Of a stretch of 64,000 nt of DNA, positions 37,038-46,154 are shown piece after piece. Position numbers and translations under genes: made by a program. The DNA lies in NCBI GenBank assembly GCA_900314875.1, contig OMWX01000003.1:47151-111150 (forward strand). The letters are read 5' to 3'. The notes beneath the pieces are model-generated. The model had not been told where the DNA came from. It searched no databases and was given only the letters and a program-made list of their open reading frames with translations. The number at the start of each line of letters is the position of its first letter. Within the stretch, counting starts at the first letter, position 1. The DNA comes from an uncultured Actinomycetes bacterium (lineage in GTDB: Bacteria; Actinomycetota; Actinomycetes; Actinomycetales; Bifidobacteriaceae).

Positions 37038-38612
37038 TTACCTTTCAGCCGTAACGTTTTTCTTTCTTGTGCCTTCTGAAAACGGAATAACCTTGCTCGA
37101 ACACAGTTTGTCAAACCGGGATCTGTCAACATTTTCCGATGATATTCCGCTTTGCTTTCCCAGCAAAGCAAAGAAGTATTCGAAACACCTGCTGGTCATA
37201 CGCCAGTCATGCCCCGCATCCGAAGCCAGTGCAGACGAGACAGTCATGCCTGACTGCACGGCTGCTTGACCGATAGTTGCTTCGTTTTTTTCCGATATGA
37301 TGTCCAAAGTGCCTGCTGCCAAAAACAGATTCTGCTCGGACGGAGCTGCCTTTTTCATCAGTTCAGTCGGGTAATAAGATTTATACTTTTCAACGTCGCC
37401 GCCAAAATAATAATCTGCCGCTTCTTTTTCGGTAATGTTTTCTGCGGGACGTCCTTCAGACGAAAAAGCCATAAGATTGCCCCAGATTTGCGGATAAAGA
37501 GACCCTAAAGTCACAGTGCATGTTGCTCCCATGGAAAATCCGCCCAAAGTCCAGTCGTGCGAGTCGGAAGAAACAGGAAGATTATCTTTCAGCCAGTTAA
37601 TCACATCAACTGTCAAATAAGTTTCCACATTCCCGTTAACGGTATTCAAGCATAAAGTATTGTCTCTTTTTTCATTAAGCTGATCGGGAACGACAACAAT
37701 CGGAGAAAGACCGTCATGCTCTTCGGCATATTTGGCTGCAATTTGGTCAATTTTTCCTCCCTGGAAAGCCTGAACCGGATTGCCCGGCTGTCCGGTAAGC
37801 ATTACCACGACCGGCAAATCCGGAGGTGCGGAGGACAATGCGGCCGCAGGAATGTAAATTTGCGTATCTTCGGCTTTAAAACCGGAAACAGTGCCCTCAA
37901 TGTGAATGGTGCTAGAAATTCCGGATGACGAATCAGTCTGCTTTTGTTCCTGAGAACCTTTCCAGCGTGCAATTGTCATGCGCTCGTTTTCCGGCTTTTC
38001 GCGATTGCGTTTCGCTGCATTTTTTATGTTTTCTAACTCGTTGTCGCTTAATTGAGCCAAGGTCGATTTGCCCAGAAGCGCTCCGATTGTCGGGTATTGA
38101 CCGTACACGTTTGAAACTGCAAGAGCAGTATTCAAAGTTAAAACTGCTACTCCGAATATTATTGCGATTCGACGCGCCGAACGGAACAGAAAAACTGATG
38201 CAATCATCCAAAATACAAAAAATCCGCCTATTGCAGCAGTGCGAATAACTTTACATCCGAGACTGACTCCGAAAACAATCCACACATCTGATGCCATATA
38301 AAGCAGGAACAGCCATACAAGACACAGCGGAACAGACACGGAAAGCTGGATTATCAGCGTTTTTTTCGGAGAGAAACGCATAACAGGCTTTTTTGACGAA
38401 CGCTTTTTCGCCAAACGATGTCCTGTCGAACGCTGACCGGAATTTAAAACTTCTTGCGGCTGAGAATCGGATTTTGTTCTGTTTTTCTTAAGGAACGGGA
38501 AAAATTTAGAGATTTTAGGCAGAAAAGGTATCGTAATCGCAAAGAAAACAACCGAAAGCGAAAAAAACAGGATCGGAACCCAGCCTTTTTCAAGACTCAC
38601 ATCATAGAACAT
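37038..38612 (-). CDS. membrane-anchored esterase (esterase D-like alpha/beta hydrolase)
   Basis: A 524-residue protein with one N-terminal and three further transmembrane helices (about 1-35, 85-165), then an extracytoplasmic hydrolase domain. Nucleophile elbow is GGFSMG (about 373) and the histidine is in DAGHDWRM near the end, as in esterase-D/mycolyltransferase-like enzymes. It lies 12 nt upstream of the DUF2156 gene and is co-transcribed with it. A pair of aminoacyl-lipid synthase and hydrolase is an attractive reading, since such pairs exist elsewhere, but substrate is unproven. ATG 38612 has AAAGGAATAG upstream. Confidence 0.85.
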   Translation of the reverse strand: MFYDVSLEKGWVPILFFSLSVVFFAITIPFLPKISKFFPFLKKNRTKSDSQPQEVLNSGQRSTGHRLAKKRSSKKPVMRFSPKKTLIIQLSVSVPLCLVWLFLLYMASDVWIVFGVSLGCKVIRTAAIGGFFVFWMIASVFLFRSARRIAIIFGVAVLTLNTALAVSNVYGQYPTIGALLGKSTLAQLSDNELENIKNAAKRNREKPENERMTIARWKGSQEQKQTDSSSGISSTIHIEGTVSGFKAEDTQIYIPAAALSSAPPDLPVVVMLTGQPGNPVQAFQGGKIDQIAAKYAEEHDGLSPIVVVPDQLNEKRDNTLCLNTVNGNVETYLTVDVINWLKDNLPVSSDSHDWTLGGFSMGATCTVTLGSLYPQIWGNLMAFSSEGRPAENITEKEAADYYFGGDVEKYKSYYPTELMKKAAPSEQNLFLAAGTLDIISEKNEATIGQAAVQSGMTVSSALASDAGHDWRMTSRCFEYFFALLGKQSGISSENVDRSRFDKLCSSKVIPFSEGTRKKNVTAER

Positions 38613-38718
38613 TCTGCTATTCCTTTCTGCGGTTTAATATTTCAGCTGCTTCGTTTCGACCGCTTTTCTTTACCTTTTATCCTGTCGAAGATTAGCGCGA
38701 ATCCCAGGGTTTCAAGTT

Positions 38719-38761
38719 AAAAACCGAACACCGGCACGAGCATAAAATTCGCAAACCGGTG
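38719..38761 (-). terminator. possible terminator after tsaD
   Basis: On the minus strand CACCGG and CCGGTG (38761-38756 with 38734-38729) enclose a 21-nt loop, followed after 5 nt by TTTTT. The short stem and large loop make it moderate. Confidence 0.45.
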
Positions 38762-38900
38762 ACCCTATTTTACAATATGCACGCGGGACGACACAATTTC
38801 AAACGCGAAAACAACACCGGACGGCAGCCGCATAATCGTCTTATTCCCGGCGCATTTGCCGTTGCGGTTCCGCCGCAATTCCCCGCGCATTCTGCGAAAT

Positions 38901-39983
38901 CTACATGACAATTTGTTCCAAAGACATAGACGAATCTGTGCGAAAATCAATCGGAGACGGTTTTATTCCCGATTTTGCGAGACTTGCTCCCAGCACGGCT
39001 ATCATAGCGCCGTTGTCTGTGCATAATTTCACTTCCGGAATCCTGACATTTATGCCGTTTTTCTCGCCCGCCTGCGACAAAGCCTGACGAAGCTGACTGT
39101 TTGCGCTGAACCCTCCTCCGACGACAACGGTTTTTGCGTCCAAGTTTTTCGCGGCTCTAATCGTTTTTTCAGACAAAACCTGCGCAACCGAATCAGCCAG
39201 AGAAGCGCACACGTCTTCGACGGGAATCTCTCTGCCTTCGGCTTTCAAAGATTCGACAAACCGCGCCACAGACGTTTTTACGCCCGAAAAGCTGAAATCA
39301 TAAGGATGAGCAGCAGCCGTTCTGCCCTGAGTCAGACCTTTGGGAACTTTGAAAGCAGCGGGATTTCCGAGCTTGGCATAACGATCTATGAAGGGGCCTC
39401 CGGGATAAGGAAAGCCCAAAAGTCTGGCAATTTTGTCAAAACATTCGCCGGCTGCATCATCGAGAGTCGAGCCTACGGCAGATATATCGCGGGCAATGTC
39501 GCGCACCTGCAGAAGCGAAGTATGCCCCCCCGAAACAATAAGAGCAAGAGTATTTTCGGGGAATTGTCCGAATTGAAGCTGCGTAACCGCAAAATGTCCG
39601 ATGACATGATTAACCCCGTAAAGCGGTTTGTTTGCAGCCCATGCAAGCGCTTTCGCCCCGGAAACGCCCGCAACCAGACATCCGGCAAGCCCCGGACCTG
39701 CCGAAACCGCGATTGCATCCAAATCGCTTAAATCAACGTTCGCTTCCGCAAGAGCTTTCGAGACGACCGGCACTAATGCCTGCGCGTGCGCCCTGGATGC
39801 AATTTCGGGAATCACTCCCCCGTAAATCGCATGTTCGTCCATCGAAGAAGCTACGACATTGCTTAAAAGCTGCGTGCCTTTTACGACTGCGGCAGCTGTT
39901 TCGTCGCATGTGGATTCAATGCCCAAAACAAGAGGCGAATCCGATTCAAATACGTCTGTCTTCCTGTTTGCTTTTTCGTTCAT
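38901..39983 (-). CDS. tsaD: tRNA N6-adenosine threonylcarbamoyltransferase TsaD
   Basis: Catalytic subunit that transfers threonylcarbamoyl to A37 of ANN-decoding tRNAs. 360 residues. ASKHA fold: LGIESTCDETAAAVV at 20-34, metal-binding histidines H126 and H130 in NHVIGH, SGGHTSLLQV, and C-terminal TDNGAMIAVLG. The second position of the NHxEGH motif is Ile rather than Glu, but both histidines are kept. Last gene of the leuS-to-tsaD block, 79 nt after rimI. Confidence 0.96.
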   Translation of the reverse strand: MNEKANRKTDVFESDSPLVLGIESTCDETAAAVVKGTQLLSNVVASSMDEHAIYGGVIPEIASRAHAQALVPVVSKALAEANVDLSDLDAIAVSAGPGLAGCLVAGVSGAKALAWAANKPLYGVNHVIGHFAVTQLQFGQFPENTLALIVSGGHTSLLQVRDIARDISAVGSTLDDAAGECFDKIARLLGFPYPGGPFIDRYAKLGNPAAFKVPKGLTQGRTAAAHPYDFSFSGVKTSVARFVESLKAEGREIPVEDVCASLADSVAQVLSEKTIRAAKNLDAKTVVVGGGFSANSQLRQALSQAGEKNGINVRIPEVKLCTDNGAMIAVLGASLAKSGIKPSPIDFRTDSSMSLEQIVM

Positions 39984-40062
39984 TCTTTATTTCTCTCAAT
40001 CTGTTTTTCCCGAACTTTTTATCAGAATCCGCTTAGCAGGATCTGTTTTGTCTCAGCCTTTT

Positions 40063-40806
40063 TCAGCCTTCGCTATTTGAGCCTTCGCTATTTGAGCCTT
40101 CGCTATTTGAGCCTTCGCTATTTGAGCCTTCGCTATTTGAGCCGTCTCTGCCCGAGTCACCTTTGTCCGAATCACCCTTGCCTGACTGCACTTTGCCTGA
40201 TTGCATTCTGCCGGAGCAAAAACCGATCTGCGAAGATTCCATCGCAAGATTTAAAACCATCGTATATGCGTCCTTATTTTCGGGATAATAATATCGTTTC
40301 CGAATTCCTATTCTCATAAACCCCCGGCTTTCATACAGCCGCAACGCCGGAACATTGTCTGTTCTGACTTCCAGGTAAACCCTTTCCAAATGTTTTTCTT
40401 TAAGCATTTTTATTATTTCGTCCAGAATTTTTCCGGCATATCCCTTTGACTGTTTGCTCTTCGCTGTGCCGATTGTCATTATTTCGGCTTCCCGGTCGTT
40501 AAATGCGCAGCCTGCATATGCTGCTATATCTGTATCAGAAGAACGGGAAACAAAATCAGAGTCTGAGCCGAAACCGGTCTTTGAATCAAAATCGGCAGCA
40601 GAATCGGCGGCGCAAACCGAGCGTTTTTCAGTCCGGCATTTTTCAGTTTGGCATTCTTTAATCTGACATTCTTGAACCAGATATATTCTGTTTGCGTTTT
40701 CAAGTTCTTCTTTTACGGCTTTCTCGCTCCATGCAGAAGAGCCGAAAAGCTGTTTTTCCAGTTCCGCAATTATTTTTGAATCCGACGGCTTCGCTTTGCG
40801 AATCAT
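40063..40806 (-). CDS. rimI: ribosomal-protein-alanine N-acetyltransferase RimI with insert and repeat tail
   Basis: GNAT-fold N-alpha-acetyltransferase usually linked to tsaB and tsaD. Core: MIRKAKPSDSKIIAELE, SAWSEKAVKEEL, acetyl-CoA motif IGTAKSKQSKGYAGKIL, LEVRTDNVPALRLYESRGF and RKRYYYPENKDAYTMVL. It is 247 residues versus about 150-170. The excess is an internal Cys/Ser/Asp-rich insert between beta strands (about 46-93) and a C-terminal tail (about 197-247) ending in five SNSEG pentapeptides. Starts within tsaB by a 4-nt ATGA overlap at 40803-40806. Confidence 0.9.
   Translation of the reverse strand: MIRKAKPSDSKIIAELEKQLFGSSAWSEKAVKEELENANRIYLVQECQIKECQTEKCRTEKRSVCAADSAADFDSKTGFGSDSDFVSRSSDTDIAAYAGCAFNDREAEIMTIGTAKSKQSKGYAGKILDEIIKMLKEKHLERVYLEVRTDNVPALRLYESRGFMRIGIRKRYYYPENKDAYTMVLNLAMESSQIGFCSGRMQSGKVQSGKGDSDKGDSGRDGSNSEGSNSEGSNSEGSNSEGSNSEG
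40066..40140 (+). repeat. 15-bp tandem repeat, five perfect copies
   Basis: Unit GCCTTCGCTATTTGA repeated five times without a mismatch, inside the 3' end of rimI. On the coding strand each unit encodes Ser-Asn-Ser-Glu-Gly. The unit length is a multiple of three, so copy-number change keeps frame. Confidence 0.98.
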
Positions 40807-41573
40807 TGTTTTTTCTCCGCGGCAGACAATGGCAGAACAGACTTGACAGGTCCCGGCTTTTCAACGTCGGGACGGCGAAGATACATGGGTTCGGTCGATT
40901 CGCGAAAACAGGTTTCTGTTCTGTTAATCGCTATATCGGCAAACAGTTTCAGCCCTTCCGCGCTTTCATGCACTGCGGAGGATTCTTCGAAAAACTCAAT
41001 CGAAGGCAATTTTTTCAAAGCCTGCTCATATTTTCCAACCCCGTGTCCGACAACTGCAATCGAAGAGTTTTGCTTATCTTCAATTTTTTCGCAGACCCTC
41101 TGCGCAATCGAATCCGGATAGTCTATATCCGGACAAATCACATATTCGAATTCGTATTCAGAAGCCATTTTTTCCGCATCATACAGACTGAAATACAGCT
41201 GACGGCGTCTGGCATCGTTTACGGACAGCACATATCTGACCGGAATTTCGAGTCTGTCGCATTTTTTCTTTGCCCAAACCGCCTGAGGGCTTAAAATATC
41301 GGTTCCGGAAAGCTTTGCATTCAACGCAAAGGCAGTTGCACGCGCAGCGACTACCCCGGCGCGCAATCCCGTAAAAGGAGCAGGGCCTATTCCGGCGACC
41401 ACATCGGTAATATCCGCCGCCTTTATTCCCGCCTGTTCCGCAGCACGGGAAACAAGAGGCTGAATATGCTCGACATGCGAGCGCGAATCAGGGTCATAGA
41501 GCGGTTCATGTCCCACAATTCCGACCGTAAGACCGTATGAAGTGTCGATTATCAGAATCGTTTTTTCTGTCAT
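40803..41573 (-). CDS. tsaB: TsaB, partner subunit of t6A synthesis
   Basis: ASKHA-fold, non-catalytic platform that binds TsaD and TsaE. 256 residues. TILIIDTSYGLTVGIV, GIGPAPFTGLRAGVVAARATAFAL and SVNDARRRQLYFSLY match the family. The C-terminal tail EPMYLRRPDVEKPGPVK is typical. Follows tsaE after 48 nt; overlaps rimI by 4 nt. Confidence 0.95.
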   Translation of the reverse strand: MTEKTILIIDTSYGLTVGIVGHEPLYDPDSRSHVEHIQPLVSRAAEQAGIKAADITDVVAGIGPAPFTGLRAGVVAARATAFALNAKLSGTDILSPQAVWAKKKCDRLEIPVRYVLSVNDARRRQLYFSLYDAEKMASEYEFEYVICPDIDYPDSIAQRVCEKIEDKQNSSIAVVGHGVGKYEQALKKLPSIEFFEESSAVHESAEGLKLFADIAINRTETCFRESTEPMYLRRPDVEKPGPVKSVLPLSAAEKKQ

Positions 41574-41621
41574 CTTTTTCCTTTTGTATTCCGATTCACA
41601 CGTGTTTTATATGCTGTTTTA

Positions 41622-42281
41622 TCATATTCGCCATTTTGCCAGCGATTGACAAAGCTGCGGCATTCTTTCAGACCAGTTTCGGCCGACCGGCTTTATTTTA
41701 AGCAAGCGGCTTCCTTCGCTTGTAAGCTGCGCGAATTCGCGGCGATCATTTGTCTGCGAACTGCGAACAGTGCGGTCGATTGTTATTTCCAGACGCTCGT
41801 CAGACAGAACAGATGCCATGACAGACGCCCATTCAAGCAGGACAACCGTGTTTTCTGACGGAGATTCTATCTGCTCGTCCAATCCCAGAGATTCAAGTTC
41901 GTCCATAATAACGGACATTGCAGTTCTCGAATCCGATGCAAGCGATGCATTATTGTCGGATCCCGGCAGACGGTATGCATCAACATGCACCAGATTCACG
42001 TCTGTTCCGTCGTCGAACTTTCCTTTCAGTTCGCGCGCTATGGTGAATGTGGGAGACACGACCGGTTCCGAAATGTTAAGACCTTTGCCGAAACCTTGCG
42101 CAAAAGAGGTTTTTCCCGCTCCCAGAGAACCCGATAAAACGATAATATCTGCCGAGCGGACGCTTTTGGCAATGCTCTGCCCTATTTCGCGCATGTCTTG
42201 CGCGGTTTTGGCTTCAATATCAATCGAATTTTCCGCTGTTTCGGTTTGCGCGCTGAGCGGCGATACGTTCTCGCTTTTCAT
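41622..42281 (-). CDS. tsaE: TsaE, ATPase of t6A synthesis
   Basis: P-loop ATPase of the t6A pathway, 219 residues. Walker A GSLGAGKT (about 53-60), SPTFTIARE, VHVDAYRL and LLEWA (Walker-B-like). The C-terminal extension after LEITI (about 60 residues, SSQTNDRREF...) is longer than usual. ATG 42281 has GGAGC upstream and overlaps holA by 4 nt (ATGA); a longer frame to 42344 would overlap holA substantially. Confidence 0.95.
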   Translation of the reverse strand: MKSENVSPLSAQTETAENSIDIEAKTAQDMREIGQSIAKSVRSADIIVLSGSLGAGKTSFAQGFGKGLNISEPVVSPTFTIARELKGKFDDGTDVNLVHVDAYRLPGSDNNASLASDSRTAMSVIMDELESLGLDEQIESPSENTVVLLEWASVMASVLSDERLEITIDRTVRSSQTNDRREFAQLTSEGSRLLKIKPVGRNWSERMPQLCQSLAKWRI

Positions 42282-43315
42282 ATTTTTGCTCCGTTTTCGG
42301 CTTTGTTTCCTGTTGCAATTTCTATTCCGTCCCGATAATCGCATTTTTCTTCAGTCATATTCCGGCCGCGCAATGCAATCGTTTCAATCGCATATTCCAG
42401 CGCGGTCATCGAATCTGTTTTTCCCGCCTTGTTCTGCTCATCCGCCCATGCCAGAGTTCGCACTGCATACGACATTGTTTCACTGTTCCATCCGCGAAGA
42501 TTTCTTTGTGCTTTTTCCAGCTGCCAGGGAGCGCTTTTGATTTCAGAACGGGAAAGAGCGCCCGAATGCAAAGCCGCAGCCTGAGCAGAAAGACGCAGAT
42601 TCATTGCCAATGCGGCAATAATCGCAACAGGCGCGGTTCCGGTTTTAACTGCAGTTCTTGCCTGAGCTATCGCCCCGGCCGAATCGCCTGCCATCGCTCT
42701 GTCTGCAATGTTAAAACCCGTAACGGAAGGATATGCGGTCATAAAAGATTCGACCGTTTTAAGCGATACAGGATTTTCGTCAAAGTCAAAACAAAGCTGA
42801 CAGCACATCGCATACAGCTGCCCGATATCTTCCCCTAAAACAGATACGAGCAGCTGCGCCGCTTCGGCGTTTACTCTTCTTTTTCTGTTTTCAAAACATT
42901 GAAACACGAAGTTCAGCCTGTCTTTTGCTTTTTTAAGATCAGGCACTGATTCGACGGCAGCACCGGCTTTTTTAAGCCGGTCGAACAGTCTTTTTCCTTT
43001 GATTCCGGCAGCTTTTCGGCATATCAATATCGTGTCGCACGTTTCTTCTGCGCTCTGTTTTGCCAGGACTGTCAGAAAATCGCCCGCGCTTTCGGAAGCA
43101 TTTTGAATATTGTCAACGAAAAGAATCGTTTTATCGGAAAGCAGAGAAGGACTTGAAGCCTGCATAAGCTCATTTTTGCCGGCATGCGCAGCATCCAAAG
43201 AAACAACCTGAGCATCGGGAAAACGTTTAAGCGCACTGTTTATGCAGTCTTTAACCGTTTTTTGCGAAAGAAACTCGTTTCCTCCGTTTACAATGCATGC
43301 GCGCGCCTTACTCAT
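42278..43315 (-). CDS. holA: DNA polymerase III subunit delta
   Basis: Clamp-loader delta subunit that opens the beta clamp. 345 residues. Segments: SLLSDKTILFVDNIQNA, KKAGAAVESVPDLK, AAQLLVSVLGEDIGQLYAMCCQLCF, and ALAMNLRLSAQAAAL.S..... LRGWNSETMSYAVRTLAWADEQNKAG. Sits 2 nt after comEC and overlaps tsaE, matching the conserved actinobacterial comEA-comEC-holA order. Confidence 0.92.
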   Translation of the reverse strand: MSKARACIVNGGNEFLSQKTVKDCINSALKRFPDAQVVSLDAAHAGKNELMQASSPSLLSDKTILFVDNIQNASESAGDFLTVLAKQSAEETCDTILICRKAAGIKGKRLFDRLKKAGAAVESVPDLKKAKDRLNFVFQCFENRKRRVNAEAAQLLVSVLGEDIGQLYAMCCQLCFDFDENPVSLKTVESFMTAYPSVTGFNIADRAMAGDSAGAIAQARTAVKTGTAPVAIIAALAMNLRLSAQAAALHSGALSRSEIKSAPWQLEKAQRNLRGWNSETMSYAVRTLAWADEQNKAGKTDSMTALEYAIETIALRGRNMTEEKCDYRDGIEIATGNKAENGAKI

Positions 43316-43317
43316 AA

Positions 43318-45108
43318 TTACAATTTCCTTTTATCGCCGGACAAATCGGGAAAAATCATTTCGCATGTTTCTTCATACCATCTTACGCATCTTTGCCGAA
43401 AGGAAAGTCTGAAACGTTTTCCGGCATAATTTTCCGCGTGTCTTCCCCGTCCGAATGCCGCTGCCGATATTTTGCGGACAAACAGGCGCGCCGACAGCAG
43501 GAAAACAGTAAAACAGACATATGCCAGACACACGCAAACTGCTCCGAGAAAACCGTCAGGCCAGCTTAAAACGCCGAACGGAATATTGTTAAGCATTCCG
43601 ACAGTTTTCTCCATGAAAGACGTGAAAAACGATGAAATCAGAATCAGAATTTCGGCAGCCTGCGGGAAAAATGCGGAACATACAAGAGCTGCAAGTCCGA
43701 ATATTGTTGCGAATTCGGCAGCAGGAAGTTCAATAAGATTGGCAAGCGGAGACAAAAGCGGTATTCCTCCTCCCATAATCGTCTGCACCGGCAGACTGAA
43801 AATCTGCGCAGAAACTGTGACAGACAGAGGTTCGGATATGATTTTCGGCAAAAACCGAGCGAAAAATGCGCTTGCCGGACCGTTCAAAAGCAGAATACCG
43901 AAAACAGATGCGACAGAAAGCGCAAATCCCAGACTCAAAGACAAAGAGGGCTTGAAAATAATTGCTGTTATAACGGCAATATTAAGGCAGGGCAAAGCTC
44001 GAGGACGTCTTCCGATCGCGCAGGCGCCCAAGCCGACAGTTCCCATTATTGCGGCGCGGATTACAGAATCAGACGGATACATCAGATATATGAGAACCGC
44101 ATAGAAAAACAATGTCAGAAAAATTCGGATATTTCTGTGCGCCAAAAACGCGGAGCAAATGCGGCGAGCACAGTCTGCCGCAAGAACAAAATGACTTCCG
44201 GACACGGCAGTCAGATGCATAAGTCCGGCGTTTTTAAACGAATTTTCGACGCGTTTCGAATAAACCGAGTCGATATCCAATTCGCTTCCCGGCGAATTTG
44301 AGGGCGAACCCGGATTTGCGGACGAGTTTTCGTACAAAGCTCCGAAATACGCGTCCTGTCCCATAACTCCCAGCGTAAGACCCGGAACGAGAATTCTTCC
44401 CTGATCGCTTAGAGATCTGCAGGCGTTAAAAAATCTGTTTTGAATATCATTCGATATTTTCCGAACAAAAGACGGTTCTGCCGCCGAAATCGAAGCCGAA
44501 TTGACGGTCTGAGTCAGCCAGATTTTTTGCATTCCGTATTCCGCCTGCGAAATATCCGCTTCAACGCGATATTTTCCGCCCTGAACGAAGTTGCATTGCC
44601 CGCCCGAAGAATAGAGCCTGGCGGTAACGGCAGACGGCGAAATTACGGAATTTTGCGATTGAACATCATAAAGTTCGGCCAAAGAAACAGAAACGTCGGT
44701 TTTGCAGTCGCTTTCGCGCCTGTCCGAAACAGACATGGGCGCAATCGCTTCAACTTCAAATACGCCCTTGGAATTTTTCTTTCCTGCCGCAATGCTTGCA
44801 GGGTCTGACGATTCGCGCAGAATATCCAGCCCCGACGAGATTGCCGACGCAAAAGAAAAAGCTGCGCACAATGTCATGCACAAAACAGAAAAATGCATAA
44901 TGCGTTTTATTGATTTTCCGCTTTTTTTGCGTATATGAATGCCGAGAAGAAAAACCGCGAGCGCAAAACATGCAAGAGAAGCAAAAATAAAAACAGCTGC
45001 CGCAGACGGACCGCATGTTTTGCAGACAAGAGACGAAAGCCATGCGCATATTGCGGCGGGAAAAAGCCGCATATCAAGATTTCCGTTTTCGCGCGCTGCA
45101 TCCGTCAT
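43318..45108 (-). CDS. comEC: ComEC/Rec2 DNA-uptake channel (without metallo-beta-lactamase domain)
   Basis: Polytopic membrane protein expected to pass single-stranded DNA across the cytoplasmic membrane. 596 residues. Two N-terminal helices, an OB-like soluble region (about 105-225) and a competence core with GLMHLTAVSGSHFVLAA and PSDSVIRAAIMGTVGLGA. C-terminal helices follow. The protein ends without the beta-lactamase-like domain that many ComECs have; actinobacterial forms are often short. Starts 4 nt inside comEA (ATGA). Confidence 0.93.
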   Translation of the reverse strand: MTDAARENGNLDMRLFPAAICAWLSSLVCKTCGPSAAAVFIFASLACFALAVFLLGIHIRKKSGKSIKRIMHFSVLCMTLCAAFSFASAISSGLDILRESSDPASIAAGKKNSKGVFEVEAIAPMSVSDRRESDCKTDVSVSLAELYDVQSQNSVISPSAVTARLYSSGGQCNFVQGGKYRVEADISQAEYGMQKIWLTQTVNSASISAAEPSFVRKISNDIQNRFFNACRSLSDQGRILVPGLTLGVMGQDAYFGALYENSSANPGSPSNSPGSELDIDSVYSKRVENSFKNAGLMHLTAVSGSHFVLAADCARRICSAFLAHRNIRIFLTLFFYAVLIYLMYPSDSVIRAAIMGTVGLGACAIGRRPRALPCLNIAVITAIIFKPSLSLSLGFALSVASVFGILLLNGPASAFFARFLPKIISEPLSVTVSAQIFSLPVQTIMGGGIPLLSPLANLIELPAAEFATIFGLAALVCSAFFPQAAEILILISSFFTSFMEKTVGMLNNIPFGVLSWPDGFLGAVCVCLAYVCFTVFLLSARLFVRKISAAAFGRGRHAENYAGKRFRLSFRQRCVRWYEETCEMIFPDLSGDKRKL

Positions 45109-46076
45109 TTTACAGTCACCGCATTTCTTAATTTTTCAACGGTTTTTGTGCCGATCCCGGGAATTTCGATCAAGTCGTCGACGCTTGAAAACGCGCCGTG
45201 AGATTTGCGGTATGAGATTATTTTTTCGGCGGTAGACGGACCGATCCCATCCAAAGTCTGAAGCTGTTCGCTTGTTGCTTTGTTTATGTTTATCAGTTTG
45301 GAAGAGGAAGACTGTTCCGAGTTTTCCGACGGGATTTGCGATGAGGATTGCGACGATGATTTATTTTCGGATTCTGATTCGAATCCTGATTCGTCGGTTT
45401 CGGTCTGAGCAGAAGATGAAGGAGACTGCGGCGATGCGGACTGTGAATTTCCCGACTGTGAATTTCCCGACTGTGTGCCGGAAGACGATTTTTCCGTGTC
45501 TGACACGGAATTCCAAGCCATGCCGGCCGTGAGCCGGTTCATGTTCTGCGACTGAGAAATAAGCATTGCAATGCAGGCGCACAATGCGGCAACGAGAACA
45601 GTTATCGCCAAAGCCGCCTGACCTGTCGTAATATGCAGTCTTAATCTGTCGCGTTTTTTGCGCTCTGCAGACGCGTTCTCGCTGTAAGATGATTCGCATT
45701 CCGATTCCGAAGCCGCTGCCGGAACCGATTCGCAGGTTCCGCGCAAATCGAAATGCGAATCTTCGCAAATGCCTGAAATTCCCCGGCTTTCGGCAATCTG
45801 CCGAACGGATTCGCCGGCATCATTCTCGGCATCGTTTTGTTTAACGCCGGAAAGACGGGCGAGAATCGAGACGGTTTCTGATTTTGATTCTGATTTTGAT
45901 GCGCTGTCCGTCCTCTCAGACGATTTCGACATGTCGCTCTCTTTTAACGCGTTTAACGTGCCCGACTCATCTGATATGCCGGACACGTTTACCGCATTAT
46001 AAGGGACGCAAGCCGCGTGTTTCGCTTTATGAGCCGCAAAACGCTCAAATAAGTGTTTCGTATCCGTTGTGTTCAC
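45105..46076 (-). CDS. comEA: ComEA-type DNA-binding protein
   Basis: Membrane-anchored DNA receptor for uptake. 323 residues. One transmembrane helix (about 151-174), Ser/Gly/Gln-rich linker, and a C-terminal helix-hairpin-helix pair (ININKATSEQLQTLDGIG, LIEIPGIGTKTVEKL). The N-terminal 145 residues are cytoplasmic, Ser/Glu-rich and poorly conserved. Start is GTG 46076 with a weak ribosome site; an internal ATG at residue 49 is possible. leuS ends 78 nt upstream. Confidence 0.9.
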   Translation of the reverse strand: MNTTDTKHLFERFAAHKAKHAACVPYNAVNVSGISDESGTLNALKESDMSKSSERTDSASKSESKSETVSILARLSGVKQNDAENDAGESVRQIAESRGISGICEDSHFDLRGTCESVPAAASESECESSYSENASAERKKRDRLRLHITTGQAALAITVLVAALCACIAMLISQSQNMNRLTAGMAWNSVSDTEKSSSGTQSGNSQSGNSQSASPQSPSSSAQTETDESGFESESENKSSSQSSSQIPSENSEQSSSSKLININKATSEQLQTLDGIGPSTAEKIISYRKSHGAFSSVDDLIEIPGIGTKTVEKLRNAVTVK

Positions 46077-46154
46077 ATTTCAAGTCTGCCGTTTTTCGCA
46101 AAGCGGATGCAAAGCAGAATGAAAATGTGCATCAATGCGACCCCCGAGTGAAGG

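Noticed and set aside
38765-38950. Small minus-strand frame downstream of tsaD
   Set aside because: Overlaps the tsaD end in another frame, no ribosome site and no family resemblance.
40066-40140. CRISPR-like repeats
   Set aside because: Contiguous 15-bp tandem units without spacers, inside the rimI coding frame.
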